Part shown: positions 25,625 through 36,188 of the stretch, in pieces
Numbering within the stretch: the first letter of the stretch is position 1
How the letters are laid out: every line of letters starts with the position of its first letter
Assembly: GCA_017474925.1 (NCBI GenBank)
Contig: JAFVGN010000034.1
Location: forward strand, 58,576 to 122,575
Source: Prevotella sp.
GTDB lineage: Bacteria > Bacteroidota > Bacteroidia > Bacteroidales > Bacteroidaceae
Reading direction: 5' to 3'
DNA: 64,000 bases
Position numbers and translations under genes: made by a program
Notes under the pieces: model-generated
What the model was told of the DNA's origin: nothing
Seen by the model: only the letters and a program-made list of their open reading frames with translations
Database searches by the model: none

Positions 25625-28450
25625 CTATGTCTCGGGCAGCATGACAACCTCGATGAAGTTGCCACTCTTGAGCAGCTCGTTCAGGAAATCACGTACAGTG
25701 TCAACAGTCAGGGCTTCAACGGTCTTCTTGTAGTCAGTATGTACGTCGAGTCCGTGGATAAGCCATTTGTTGATGGTACCAATCCAGTAGCTATTTGTCT
25801 TGGCATCGACATCTATCTGCTTAAGCATGTACTCCTTTACCTTGTTGAGCTGATCCTGGTCAACAGACTTCTGCATGTTTGCAATACCCTCATGGAGCAG
25901 GCGCATTGCTATTTCATGCTTGTCGGGGTTCATAGGACAATAAGCCTGCAACAGGGCGCGGGGCTGGTGGTTGTTCATGCTGAATGCACCCATGGCACCG
26001 CATGAGTAGGCTGCACTCTCGTCCTCACGGATGGTCTTGAGGTATATCATGGAGAGAATCTGGCCTACGGCATCAAGCTTCACAATATTCTCCAGCGTGC
26101 GCGGCATGTCAGCATACCAGCACTCAACGGCAATAGCCTTGGGGGACTCGGTCTTTACCTTGAAGTTATTGACGACCTTACCTTGGGCCATGATGTCGAT
26201 GTCGGTGAAGTCCTCAGCAGGCTCACCAGTAGCGGGTAGTGAGGCTATGTATTGCTCAACAAGTGGACGGATGGTCTGTTCGTCGAAGTTGCCGGCAAAG
26301 ATGAAGGTGAACTGTCCTGCATTCTTGTAGCGATCCTTGGCCATCTCCAGGATACGGTCATAATTGATATCCTTCAGGTCCTTAACGTCAATCTGTGTGA
26401 AACGGGGATTGTGGCTGTAAATAGTGCTCTGCAACGAGTCACTGTATACCATTTCGGGTGAGAGCGACTTGTTCTTAAGGGCCATGTCAAGTTGTGTCAG
26501 CAGGTTCTGGAACTGCTTCTCGTCTTTATTGATGTTGGTGAAGTAGAGGTAAACCATCTGCAACATGGTCTCCAAGTCCTTCGGTGTAGAATGAGCAGTA
26601 ACATATTGCATGTTGTTGGTGAGTGAGGGATCGGCATTGCACTCCTTGCCTGCCAAAGCCTTCTGAAGCTCATTGCTTGAGAAGTTGCCCAGACCGCTGA
26701 TGCCTATCACCTGGTCGAAGACCTTCAGGTTGGTGAAATCGGCAGGATTGTCAAACTTTGACTTACCTCCCTTTGACCAGGCCTGCATCTGCACTTCGTC
26801 GTCCTTGAAGTCTGTCTTCTTCAGAATGACGGTTGCACCATTCGAGAGCTTCAGCTCTTTGAAGCCGAACTGATCGTTTGCAGTTTCAGAGACAATTTTT
26901 CCAGCCTGAATCGTGGCGACGTCAACCAATGGTTCGTCCTTTACGTTGTCAACATAAACTTCAATCTTCTCTGCGCGGGCAGCGGCAATGGCTGCGGCCA
27001 TATCCTGCTCCGTGACATAGACTTTGCCTTCTTTCTCCTGGGCAAGATCCATCACAACGAGATTGCTGTCTGTGGCACTGATGAGCTCTGGCAACATCTG
27101 GTTGATAGCCTGAACGGGGATGTTGGGAGCCAGCATCTGCATGGTCTGATGCAGGTAATCCAGCGGTGCGATAGGCTCATTGGTCAGGTAATTGTCGCGA
27201 TAGTCGTTGCCAAATTCGGCATTCTTACGCTTGTCACGGTTGGTGTAACGTTTCTCGAGATTACTCAGATAGTCTGCCTTGGCACGCTCATATTCTGTGG
27301 CGGTGAAGCCAAACTCACGGGCACGACGGGCTTCTGTGTACAGAATCTTGATGGTCTCCAAATCCTTACCCTCTTTAGGATAGCCAGCCAGTTCAAAACA
27401 ATCCTTGGTGCGTGACAGGATATATTCTCCGTCGTTGGCATAGGCCTGAAAGAAAGGACACGACTCATCCTGCGTCATCTCCTGCAAACGCTGGCTGAGC
27501 ATACGGGATATCACATTGGTAGCATAGTCTTTGATAAGGTAGGCCATCGTCAGCTTCTCCTCGGGAGAAGTGGCTTCATGCTTCATCATGATGCTGATTG
27601 CGCTCATCTGCATCTCTTTGTCCTTTTCAGACACGTAGATAGCATTTGGTGTATCGGGTACGGGCTCAGGAATAACTTTCGGAGCATTGGGGTCAACCTT
27701 GATGCCGGCAAACAACTCCTTGATCTTAGCCTCCATGTGGTCCACGTCAATGTCGCCTACTACAATGATAGCCTGGTTGTCAGGACGATACCACTTACGG
27801 TAGTATGCGCGCAGGGTCTGAGGCTTAAAGCTGTCGATAACTGACATCAAGCCGATGGGCAGACGCTCGCCATATTTGGAACCGGGATACATCTTGGGCA
27901 ATGCACGCTGGTACATGCGCATCTCGGGACCTTCACCCAGGCGCCATTCATTGTGCACGACGTCACGCTCCTTGTCAATCTCCTCCGGCTCCAGCAACAA
28001 GCCGTTCGACCAGTCTTTCAGTATCAGCAGGCATGAGTCCAGTGCCGTGGTGCGCTTGGTTGGAACATCGCAGACGCGATAAACAGTCTGGTCAATGCTG
28101 GTATAGGCATTCAGGTCAGAACCGAACTCTACACCAAGTGAACGGGTGAATTCAATGATGCCATTGCCCTTGAAGTGCTCAGAACCGTTGAAGGCCATGT
28201 GCTCCAGGAAGTGAGCTAATCCACGCTGTGAGTCATCTTCGTTAATGGAACCCACGCGTTGGGCAATGTAGAAGTTGGCCACATGTTCCGGATACTCGTT
28301 GTGGCGGATGTAATAAGTCAACCCATTGTCCAGTTTTCCAATGCGAACAGCCGGGTCAATGGGAATTGGCGGCATCTGCATTTCCTGTGCCACCATGACT
28401 GCAGAGCAGACCAGTGTCATTGCAGTCACAAACAATCTCTTCAGTTTCAT
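25625..28450 (-). CDS. M16 family zinc metalloprotease (insulinase-like)
   Basis: A 941-residue secreted protease with a signal peptide (residues 1-21). The inverted zinc motif is HFLEH (H80, E83, H84), with the distal Glu in a KERDVVHNEW stretch about 75 residues later. The two-lobed architecture (four M16 repeats in one chain) matches PqqL-type bacterial enzymes. It probably works in the periplasm on peptides. It is a single gene between metK and a TonB-dependent receptor. Confidence 0.93.
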   Translation of the reverse strand: MKLKRLFVTAMTLVCSAVMVAQEMQMPPIPIDPAVRIGKLDNGLTYYIRHNEYPEHVANFYIAQRVGSINEDDSQRGLAHFLEHMAFNGSEHFKGNGIIEFTRSLGVEFGSDLNAYTSIDQTVYRVCDVPTKRTTALDSCLLILKDWSNGLLLEPEEIDKERDVVHNEWRLGEGPEMRMYQRALPKMYPGSKYGERLPIGLMSVIDSFKPQTLRAYYRKWYRPDNQAIIVVGDIDVDHMEAKIKELFAGIKVDPNAPKVIPEPVPDTPNAIYVSEKDKEMQMSAISIMMKHEATSPEEKLTMAYLIKDYATNVISRMLSQRLQEMTQDESCPFFQAYANDGEYILSRTKDCFELAGYPKEGKDLETIKILYTEARRAREFGFTATEYERAKADYLSNLEKRYTNRDKRKNAEFGNDYRDNYLTNEPIAPLDYLHQTMQMLAPNIPVQAINQMLPELISATDSNLVVMDLAQEKEGKVYVTEQDMAAAIAAARAEKIEVYVDNVKDEPLVDVATIQAGKIVSETANDQFGFKELKLSNGATVILKKTDFKDDEVQMQAWSKGGKSKFDNPADFTNLKVFDQVIGISGLGNFSSNELQKALAGKECNADPSLTNNMQYVTAHSTPKDLETMLQMVYLYFTNINKDEKQFQNLLTQLDMALKNKSLSPEMVYSDSLQSTIYSHNPRFTQIDVKDLKDINYDRILEMAKDRYKNAGQFTFIFAGNFDEQTIRPLVEQYIASLPATGEPAEDFTDIDIMAQGKVVNNFKVKTESPKAIAVECWYADMPRTLENIVKLDAVGQILSMIYLKTIREDESAAYSCGAMGAFSMNNHQPRALLQAYCPMNPDKHEIAMRLLHEGIANMQKSVDQDQLNKVKEYMLKQIDVDAKTNSYWIGTINKWLIHGLDVHTDYKKTVEALTVDTVRDFLNELLKSGNFIEVVMLPET

Positions 28451-28550
28451 AGTTATTATTATTAAAAATTTGAATGGTTTATAATCGGTTTATTAGTGAA
28501 TAACGGGTTTGCCCTGACACTCTTGGCACAAGCTTTTTACAGACGTGCCA

Positions 28551-31500
28551 TTAGTTGAACAGGTAACGGATGGTGAACATGACTTGATAGGTAGAGATGG
28601 CACCTTCAAAGTTCTGGTAGGTCGATGTGTGTCGTTTGCCATTTACCAGGTTATAGGTGTATTTCTCCTTACTGTACGACAGCAGTGAATTGCTCGATAC
28701 TTGTTTGAATACTCCCCAGTCCTTGCATAGGAAATTGGGCAGGTTGATAATGTCGATGCCTAACTGCAGTGAATGTTGGTACTTTCCGATTTTCAGTTTC
28801 ATGTCGCGCAAGTACTTGAAGTCCACTTGGTAGTGCCAGGGCATTTTGGCACCGCCACGCTCGGCATACTGTCCCTTGCGTCCGCTCAGATAGTCGTCCT
28901 GCTCGATATATGCCCAGAAGTCATCGCGCTGCATGTCGGCCGTATAGGGCTTGCCGTCCACAGTCCCATTGTCGGCAAAGTTCCAGTTATCCAGCTCTTG
29001 GCGCGAGGCTGGCACGTAGATGAGGTTGCCTGGTGCCGTGGGGTCACCTATCACGTTGCTATTGAAGACATAGGAGTAGCGATTGAAAGCATAGTCACCC
29101 AAGAAACCATACTGATAGCCGTCATAGACGAGGCTGAAGGTCGATGTGGCGTTTTTGCTTTCCTTCAGCTTGTAGCTGGCGGACAGGAGCAGGCGGTTGG
29201 GAGCCACGTATGTGGCATAGCCGGTCTCGTTGTCGTTGACGGCATTGATAGAGTGTCTGTAATTGTTATAGGCCGACGCCACCTGATTGCCGATGCTCTC
29301 GCTGTACGACTTGGCTTTGGATATCGTGTAGCTGCCCGACAGGTCAAGACCGAAGTCAAATGATTTGTGCAGCTGTAAGCTCAGCGATGCGTAGTAAGCC
29401 TTTGAACCGGCATTTTCCAGGACGTATGCCGAGTGGCTGGCGTCATAATACGACAGATAGTGGCGTACGTCGCCATGACCGAGGTCGATAGTCGAAGATC
29501 CGTCCCAATAAAGGTCGCGGTTGCTGACCACCACAGGATTAAGGTCACGGCTATAGATTCCTTCTATGGTGAAGTCGATGTCACCAGGCAGTTGGGTATC
29601 GAAAGCCAGCGATGTCTTCCATGCCTTGGGCATTTGAAGGTCATCGGCGAGGATGGTGGGACCGCTGGGTATTGATGTACTGCTTTGGGCATTGATTTGC
29701 TGAAGCATTTCAGTTTGACTGGTAGTCAGATGAGGAAATACCTGACCTTCTTTCTTGGCAACATACGATGTCTGGCCCATACCGGAGTTTCCCACTGCAG
29801 ATACCAGCCATACGAACGGCAAACGTCCTACGAAAACACCCGTACCACCCCGCAAGATGTATTTGCGGTCGCCTTTGATGTCCCAGTTGAATCCCACACG
29901 TGGCGAGAAGCTGAGGCTGGTCTTGGGCACGTTGTCCGTACGATAATGCACCCCACCGAAATCGATGTTGTAATAGCCTTCGTTGAAATTGTCCTTCAGC
30001 GACGGATAGAAAGGTAATTCGAATCGCGCGCCTAATGACATTCGCAAGCGGTCAGACAGGCTCATGTTGTCCTGCAGGTATATTGACCATTGGTTGGTTC
30101 TCATTTCAGAAGTGAACATCGAGTGTTCGGCATTGTTTCCGTACGTGATACCGAAAAGCTTTGGTCTTGCTCCGAAAACTGATGCCCAGTCGCCAGCATC
30201 AACCTGCTCTTGTGTCGCTTCAAAGACATAATATCCGGCAGCGGCCTGTGCATAGCCGTTGGCAGCATAGTTGTGCTCAAACTGTATACCGGCAAAGAGG
30301 TTGTGCAAGCCGAGTGTTACATTCACTTCGTCAGTGATCACCGTGTTCTTCGTCTGGGCCACGTTGCCATAGGTGAAGATGTCGCCTGTCACTGCCCATG
30401 ACGGGGTGTGTCCCTGTCCGTCTGCCATGACCACCTCAATGACAGGTGCCGTGATATCGTATTCCGAAGAGCGCGGCTGGTCCTGATAGGAGTAGGTGCC
30501 GCGCAGCGTATTTTGCCAAATGCCGAATTTGCTCTGCAATTCAGCAGCAAGTGTCGTAAAACGGTATTCTGAGAAATACCGGCTCGACTTCGACATCATT
30601 CCGTAATTGGTATTGGCTCCGTAGGTGTTGACATTACTGGCTCCGTAAATAGCAGAAGCCTGACTGCCACCGATGGATCGGGAGGCATTGGAGGGATTTG
30701 ACTCCTTAAGGTTTGATTTCGTGAAACGGATATTGAACTTATGGTTTTCGTTGATGTTCCAGTCCAGTCGGGCCAAGATGCGGTATGCCGGTGCTTTCAC
30801 GTTGTATCCCTGCCACGGACCGGTTTCTATACCGTACGTGTTGCGCAGGTAGTCCGACATGCTCTCCAGCTGGCTAAGCTGTGGGCGGTGGTTCGAGGGG
30901 GTGTAGGGCGTAGTGCCGTCACCCGCACGTGCATTGGGACCCACTTTCACATTGTCCTCTATCTCTGCGTTGACGAAGAAGAAAAGCTTGTCTTTCAGGA
31001 TGGGACCGCCGAAAGTCATTCCGTAGGTGTTGGTATGTCCGTTGTCGATGGGCAGCGAGACATCTCCCACGCGTGCGCCTTGCAGACTGGTACTCGTCAG
31101 GTAGGTATAGGCAGACCCCCTGAACTCGTTGGTACCGCTCCGCGTCACGGCGTTGACACCGCCACCCGTGAAACCGCTCTGACGTACGTCAAAAGGTGTG
31201 ATGGACACTGTCATCTGTTCCATCGCATCAAGCGAGATGGGCATACCGCCGCCTGGCAGGGTCTTGGTGCCAAGTCCAAAGGCATCGTTAAACGAGGCAC
31301 CGTCAACGGTGACATTCGTCATTCGGAAGTTGCCGCCGCCAATGGCCAGTCCACTGGCTGAACTGCTCTGGGGGGTCATCTTCATCAGGTCGGTCAGCGA
31401 GCGTCCTACCGTCGGAACGTTGTTCATCTGCTCCTTGTTCATGCTGGTCACGGCACCGGAACGGTCGGAGCGCATGGTGTTATTGGCCTTTGCCACGATT

Positions 31501-31850
31501 TCCACCTCAGCCAGCATTTCGCTGCTTTCCGCCAGGTCGGCACTGATCACGGAATTCTGGCCTAACTGTAGTTGTACCTCGGCAAATTTCTTGGTCTGGA
31601 ATCCGATATAGGATATTTCCACCTCGTAGGGGCCGCCGGCACGCATGCCAATGATGGTGTATCTTCCGTCAATATTGGTAATTGCGCGATAGACAGTTCC
31701 CGACGGTTTATGAGTAGCTGTGATGGTAGCTCCGATTGCTTCTTCGCCTCCGGCAGTAACAATTCCATTGATACCCGATGTCGTTACCTGTGCCATCATT
31801 GTCAATGCTGCCACCAGCGCTATGGTCAATGCAAATAGTCTTTTGCCCAT
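28551..31850 (-). CDS. Oar-like TonB-dependent outer membrane receptor
   Basis: A 1099-residue outer-membrane protein: signal peptide (1-21), carboxypeptidase-regulatory-like domain (about 22-110), plug domain (about 115-235, with MRSDRSGAVTSMNKEQM) and a long beta-barrel ending in Phe-Asn (TIRYLFN). The barrel resembles Oar-type receptors rather than SusC, and no SusD partner follows. The ligand is unknown. A -7 element TAATTTTGC lies on the minus strand at about 31881-31889. Confidence 0.88.
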   Translation of the reverse strand: MGKRLFALTIALVAALTMMAQVTTSGINGIVTAGGEEAIGATITATHKPSGTVYRAITNIDGRYTIIGMRAGGPYEVEISYIGFQTKKFAEVQLQLGQNSVISADLAESSEMLAEVEIVAKANNTMRSDRSGAVTSMNKEQMNNVPTVGRSLTDLMKMTPQSSSASGLAIGGGNFRMTNVTVDGASFNDAFGLGTKTLPGGGMPISLDAMEQMTVSITPFDVRQSGFTGGGVNAVTRSGTNEFRGSAYTYLTSTSLQGARVGDVSLPIDNGHTNTYGMTFGGPILKDKLFFFVNAEIEDNVKVGPNARAGDGTTPYTPSNHRPQLSQLESMSDYLRNTYGIETGPWQGYNVKAPAYRILARLDWNINENHKFNIRFTKSNLKESNPSNASRSIGGSQASAIYGASNVNTYGANTNYGMMSKSSRYFSEYRFTTLAAELQSKFGIWQNTLRGTYSYQDQPRSSEYDITAPVIEVVMADGQGHTPSWAVTGDIFTYGNVAQTKNTVITDEVNVTLGLHNLFAGIQFEHNYAANGYAQAAAGYYVFEATQEQVDAGDWASVFGARPKLFGITYGNNAEHSMFTSEMRTNQWSIYLQDNMSLSDRLRMSLGARFELPFYPSLKDNFNEGYYNIDFGGVHYRTDNVPKTSLSFSPRVGFNWDIKGDRKYILRGGTGVFVGRLPFVWLVSAVGNSGMGQTSYVAKKEGQVFPHLTTSQTEMLQQINAQSSTSIPSGPTILADDLQMPKAWKTSLAFDTQLPGDIDFTIEGIYSRDLNPVVVSNRDLYWDGSSTIDLGHGDVRHYLSYYDASHSAYVLENAGSKAYYASLSLQLHKSFDFGLDLSGSYTISKAKSYSESIGNQVASAYNNYRHSINAVNDNETGYATYVAPNRLLLSASYKLKESKNATSTFSLVYDGYQYGFLGDYAFNRYSYVFNSNVIGDPTAPGNLIYVPASRQELDNWNFADNGTVDGKPYTADMQRDDFWAYIEQDDYLSGRKGQYAERGGAKMPWHYQVDFKYLRDMKLKIGKYQHSLQLGIDIINLPNFLCKDWGVFKQVSSNSLLSYSKEKYTYNLVNGKRHTSTYQNFEGAISTYQVMFTIRYLFN

Positions 31851-31941
31851 GATGAAAGTCCCTTTATTAGTTTTCTGCCTGCAAAATTAATAAAAATTTT
31901 ATAACCCACCTCTACTTTTGGTGTTAATTTTTACTTTCTGC

Positions 31942-33648
31942 CTAATAGTTGTCCTTCTGGCGGGTTCCCGTTCTGGCTTCAACAACATTGACGACGTAGT
32001 CTCCCAGTTTCTCGCACTCGTTGATAAGGTCCATATAGATGGTACCGACAGCGTAGGTGTACAGGTGATTGTTGATGTCGTTGATGTTCTGCCTTTTGAG
32101 CTGGTTGCGGAAGTTGTTGATTTCGTGTTCTATGTTGTAGGTACGATTGACGTCGTACGAATCCTTGCGGCCTCCCAGCAAGTGATTCATGTGTGTGATT
32201 GCCTGGTTGGCAAGTTCCATCATCTGGTGGATGTGGTCATACTGCTTCTCGGTGAAGTGGTCCTGCTTGCTCTGGGCCTTGCGGCTGATGGTCCTGGCCA
32301 TGTTGAGGCAGGCGTCGCCTATGGACTCCAGCTCGGAAATCTCACGTAGCATGGCACGGATCTTGGCCTTCGTGTCGTCCGACAGGTGTGCATCACCCAC
32401 CTGGTCGAGATACTTGGCAATCTCAATCTCCATATTGTCCGACAACCCCTCGTACTTTTCAATGCGGGCATACTGCTTTGCAAACTTCTGCTCGTCCTTC
32501 TCGATGAGCAGTTCACGCACCATGCCGAACATCCGTTGCATGCGTTCGGCGAACGACCTGATTTCCTTCTGGGCCTCAAGGATGGAAAGCTCCGGGGTTT
32601 TCATGATGCCCGACTGGATGAAATGCAGGCGGAAGTCTTCCTCCTCGTCAATCTTCTTAGGTTTGATAATCCAGCAGATGAAACGTCCGATATACTGTAC
32701 GAAACTTATTTGGAGCAAGGTGTTGGCAATGTTGAATGCCGTATGGTAGCAAGCCAGCACGACGGATGCCTTGACGGCATACTCCGCTGGGGGGTAGTTC
32801 ATGGACCCGTCGAACCCGGTGATGTGGCATACCAGTCCGAAGAAAGGCTTCAGGAAGATGAGCGCCCATGTGACACCAATGGTGTTGACAACGAAGTGGG
32901 CGAAAGCCGCGCGACGAGCATGGACATTCGCTTTTGCCGCCACGATAATGGCCGTCATGGTCGTCCCGATGTTCTCGCCCAATACGAGCATGATGCCTTG
33001 TTCGACGGGCAGCACACCTGTTGCGCATAGCATCATGGTCAAGGCCATGATGGCTGCCGACGACTGTACACACAGTGTCAGTACGGTACCCACGATGAGC
33101 AGCAGCAGCGCGTTCCAGAAGGTGATGTCGTTGAAGCCCTCGAACAGTTGGTTGACAACGACGCTGGTCGAGGGGTCTTGTACCATGTCGAATCCTGTTA
33201 CCTTCAAGGTACTCAGTCCGAGGAACAGGAAGGCCGCGCCAAAGAGCAAGTCACCGATGATGCGACGGCTCTTCATGTAGATGAGTATGATACCCAGGAA
33301 AAATGCCGGGTAGACAAAGTCCGTGATGTTAAGCCAGAAGGCGAGCGACATGAACCAGGCTGTCACCGTGGTGCCGATGTGGGCGCCCATGACCACGGAA
33401 ATGGCCTGCACTAGCGTTATCATCCCCGCATTGACGAACGACACGGTCATCAGTGCCGTGGCTGTTGACGACTGTACGACTGCCGTGACGAACATACCCG
33501 TTAGCATGCCCGTCAGCCGGTTGGTGGTCATGGCTCCTAAGAGATGGCGCAGCTGCGGGCCTGCCAACTTCTGCAGCGCCTCACTCATCGACTTCATGCC
33601 AAACATCAGCAGCGCCAGCGAACCTAATAGCTTAAAGACTATCCACAT
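31942..33648 (-). CDS. Na/Pi cotransporter family protein with PhoU-like domain
   Basis: A 568-residue inner-membrane transporter. Two inverted Na/Pi-cotransporter repeats carry QSS motifs (TAVVQSSTATALM near residue 57 and TLCVQSSAAIMAL near 193), and the C-terminal 200 residues form a PhoU-like helical domain. The family moves phosphate with sodium, or regulates phosphate balance. It starts 14 bases after sufD and is probably cotranscribed, in the place where sufS is often found in relatives. Confidence 0.9.
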   Translation of the reverse strand: MWIVFKLLGSLALLMFGMKSMSEALQKLAGPQLRHLLGAMTTNRLTGMLTGMFVTAVVQSSTATALMTVSFVNAGMITLVQAISVVMGAHIGTTVTAWFMSLAFWLNITDFVYPAFFLGIILIYMKSRRIIGDLLFGAAFLFLGLSTLKVTGFDMVQDPSTSVVVNQLFEGFNDITFWNALLLLIVGTVLTLCVQSSAAIMALTMMLCATGVLPVEQGIMLVLGENIGTTMTAIIVAAKANVHARRAAFAHFVVNTIGVTWALIFLKPFFGLVCHITGFDGSMNYPPAEYAVKASVVLACYHTAFNIANTLLQISFVQYIGRFICWIIKPKKIDEEEDFRLHFIQSGIMKTPELSILEAQKEIRSFAERMQRMFGMVRELLIEKDEQKFAKQYARIEKYEGLSDNMEIEIAKYLDQVGDAHLSDDTKAKIRAMLREISELESIGDACLNMARTISRKAQSKQDHFTEKQYDHIHQMMELANQAITHMNHLLGGRKDSYDVNRTYNIEHEINNFRNQLKRQNINDINNHLYTYAVGTIYMDLINECEKLGDYVVNVVEARTGTRQKDNY

Positions 33649-33662
33649 CGGGGGAAATATTG

Positions 33663-35012
33663 TTATTTACACAGTTTGCATCCTTCACACTTGTTTAGCT
33701 CTCCGCGGAAGCGCTTCTCCACCAGGTGGTGCAGACGGTCGCGCAGGGGTTCCAGTTTCATCTTGTCTACCACCTCGTTGATGAAAGCGTTTTGCAGCAG
33801 CGTCTTGGCTTCTTGCAGCGAGATGCCGCGCTGTTGCATGTAGAAAAGGGCAGCGTCGTTCAGCTGTCCCACCGTCGAACCGTGGGCGCACTTCACGTCG
33901 TCGGCATAGATCTCCAGCATCGGCTGCGTGTTCATGTGAGCCTCACGCGTGGCCATCAGGTTCTGGTTGGTCATCTGCGAGTTGGTCTTCTGTGCCCCGT
34001 GTTCCACCAGCACCTTTCCTGCAAAGGCCCCTGAGGCATGGTCGTCGAGCACGTATTTGTACAGCTCGTTCGACGTGCAGTGCGGAGCCTGGTGCACTAT
34101 CAGCGTGTTGTTGTCCACATGCTGCTGCTTGTCAGCGACGACGCAGCCGTAGCACTGGCATTCCGCCCCTTCGCCCTTGAGTGTCAGGTCCAGACGGTTG
34201 CGCGTCGTGCCGTTGTGCAGGGTGATGACGTTGTGGTTCACCCGGCTGTTCGCCTGCTGTTCGATATAGACATTGCTGACACGTACGTTCTTATAGTGCG
34301 TCTCCTCCAGGCAGTAGAGGTCCAGCGAGGCATTGTCGCCCACATAGGCTTCTATCACCTGTGTTGCCAGGAAGCGGCGGTCGTCGGCAGCATGGTCGCA
34401 GAAAAGCATCTTCAGTTCGGCTCCTTCCTCCAGTACAATCAGCACGCGTCGGTTGACCATCAGGTCCACGTCACTGCGCAGGATGTTGATGACCTGTATC
34501 GCACGGTCCACCTTGACACCCCGTGGCACGTAGACGTAGAGACCGTCCTGTGCCAGCATGGTGTTAAGCTCAGTGACGCTGTCGCCCGCCGCTCCTGCCA
34601 GCCGGTTGTAGTACTCCGCCGGAGCCAGGTCTTTCAGCGAGCCGACCACCACGCCCTCGGGCAGTCTCGGTGCCGTTGGCGTCACGCCCGTTCTCTTTCC
34701 ACGGTAGAAGCCGTCGTTCACCACGAAATAGAGCGACGTCGACAGGTTCGGCACGTCACAGCGGAAAGCCCTGTACGGGTCGACGGGAATTTCCAGCCGG
34801 TTCAGGTTCAGTCCGTAGTCAGGCGCAAACAGCCCCTGCATGTCCGTGTACTTGTAGCGTTCCACCTTTTGCGTCGGCAGTCCGTCTTTCGTAAAACGCC
34901 CGAAAGCCTCGTCCCTCACGTCGTTCATCACCCCGCCGCTGTGTTCGCATATCGTGGTGCGACACTGCCTGTACAAGTCAATATACTGTTGCGCGCTCGA
35001 AGTAATCATCAT
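33663..35012 (-). CDS. sufD: Fe-S cluster assembly protein SufD
   Basis: A 449-residue scaffold subunit that with SufB and SufC builds Fe-S clusters. The SufBD core runs from about residue 150 to 410, including the conserved stretch MLEIYADDVKCAHGSTVGQL. The last residues contain an unusual Cys cluster, NKCEGCKLCK. The start ATGATGATT is formed by a copy of the AATNATGATT-type repeat tag. It follows sufC after 22 bases; sufB lies 10 kb away on the same strand. Confidence 0.94.
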   Translation of the reverse strand: MMITSSAQQYIDLYRQCRTTICEHSGGVMNDVRDEAFGRFTKDGLPTQKVERYKYTDMQGLFAPDYGLNLNRLEIPVDPYRAFRCDVPNLSTSLYFVVNDGFYRGKRTGVTPTAPRLPEGVVVGSLKDLAPAEYYNRLAGAAGDSVTELNTMLAQDGLYVYVPRGVKVDRAIQVINILRSDVDLMVNRRVLIVLEEGAELKMLFCDHAADDRRFLATQVIEAYVGDNASLDLYCLEETHYKNVRVSNVYIEQQANSRVNHNVITLHNGTTRNRLDLTLKGEGAECQCYGCVVADKQQHVDNNTLIVHQAPHCTSNELYKYVLDDHASGAFAGKVLVEHGAQKTNSQMTNQNLMATREAHMNTQPMLEIYADDVKCAHGSTVGQLNDAALFYMQQRGISLQEAKTLLQNAFINEVVDKMKLEPLRDRLHHLVEKRFRGELNKCEGCKLCK

Positions 35013-35034
35013 TTCTAATTCCTAATTTCTAATT
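35004..35034. repeat. single AATTAGG-array arm at the sufD start
   Basis: The complement reads an AAATTAGAAATTAGG-type array ending in TAGAAATGATGATT, which contains the sufD start codon. It starts at the sufC stop and fills the whole gap between the two genes. Confidence 0.65.
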
Positions 35035-35790
35035 TCACTCTTCCCCCATCTCTTCCTTGATCCAGTCGTATCCGTGTTCCTGAATCTGCCTGGCCAGCTC
35101 CGGCCCTCCGGTCTTGACGATGCGTCCTTTGTACAGCACGTGGACGAACTGTGGACGAATCATCTCCAGCAGTCGGTCGTAGTGGGTGATGACGATGCAC
35201 GCCGTCTCCGCGGTCTGCAGTTTGTTGACGCCCTCAGCCACGATGCGCATGGCATCGACATCCAGTCCCGAGTCCGTCTCGTCCAGGATGGAGAGCTTAG
35301 GCTCCAGCATGGCCATCTGGAAAATCTCGTTGCGTTTCTTCTCACCGCCGCTGAAACCCTCGTTCACCGATCGGTTGGCCAGCTTCGAGTCGAGCTCCAC
35401 CACCTTTCGCTTCTCGCGCATCATTTTCAGGAACTCGGCAGCGTTCATAGGCTCCAGTCCCTCGTATTTGCGTTTCTCGTTGATGGCAGCCTTCATGAAG
35501 TTGGTCATCGAGACTCCGGGAATCTCGACGGGATATTGGAACGAGAGGAACAGTCCTTCGTGTGCGCGGTCTTCCGGTTTCATCTCCAGCAGGTTCTTGC
35601 CATTGAAAAAAGCCTCCCCCGCCGTCACTTCATACATGGGATTACCCACCAGTACGGCCGACAGCGTTGACTTGCCCGACCCGTTAGGTCCCATGATGGC
35701 ATGCGTCTCACCGTCGTTCACCGTGAGGTTAATACCCTTCAATATCTCCTTTTCGCCAATTCTGGCATGCAGATTTCGTACTTCTAACAT
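35035..35790 (-). CDS. sufC: Fe-S cluster assembly ATPase SufC
   Basis: A 251-residue ABC-type ATPase: Walker A GPNGSGKST (residues 35-43), signature FSGGEKKRNE, Walker B LSILDETDSGLD. It energises the SufBCD scaffold. A complete promoter is visible upstream on the minus strand (TTTG 35866-35863, 20 bases, TACTTTTG 35842-35835). It is therefore not dependent on the infB-sufB transcript, from which it is separated by the arabinan locus. Confidence 0.96.
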   Translation of the reverse strand: MLEVRNLHARIGEKEILKGINLTVNDGETHAIMGPNGSGKSTLSAVLVGNPMYEVTAGEAFFNGKNLLEMKPEDRAHEGLFLSFQYPVEIPGVSMTNFMKAAINEKRKYEGLEPMNAAEFLKMMREKRKVVELDSKLANRSVNEGFSGGEKKRNEIFQMAMLEPKLSILDETDSGLDVDAMRIVAEGVNKLQTAETACIVITHYDRLLEMIRPQFVHVLYKGRIVKTGGPELARQIQEHGYDWIKEEMGEE

Positions 35791-35900
35791 CTTTTTTCCT
35801 TGTTTTGCGCTGACTTAATGATGGTTTTCGGGTGCAAAAGTACGAATAAGCGAGCGAAAAGCCAAATTTATTTGGTTTTTTTCGAGCGTGAGTACGAAAA

Positions 35901-36085
35901 CGCCTTGATTTTCACTTTTTCACTTTTTCACTTTTTGCATAAAATCGAGGTGCAACCCGTTTTGCAATGACCTACACCTACACAAGAATAATACGTAGAG
36001 AATTAAAAAAACGCAATTATTCTTAAAGGCTTTCAGCGGTCTTTAACAGATAAATGTGAAAAAGTGAAAAGTGAAAATTCGGGTG
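35901..36085. repeat. inverted pair of GTGAAAAA-array repeats (first)
   Basis: At 35901-35936 the complement reads AAAAAGTG units followed by AAAATCAAGGCG. At 36055-36085 the plus strand reads GTGAAAA units followed by AAAATTCGGGTG. The tags point outwards and the arrays inwards, so the 185-base segment has inverted termini. Confidence 0.75.
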
Positions 36086-36188
36086 TTTTGGGGGGACCTT
36101 GTATATTTATATAGGGGGGCGCGTATAATTATTTATTATACCTATTTAATTTTTTATACATTATTATATAACAATGTTTTTCTGTAAT

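Noticed and set aside
34038-35018. Long open frame antisense to sufD (326 codons)
   Set aside because: Entirely covered by sufD on the other strand, Val/His/Arg-rich shadow composition, no recognisable motif.
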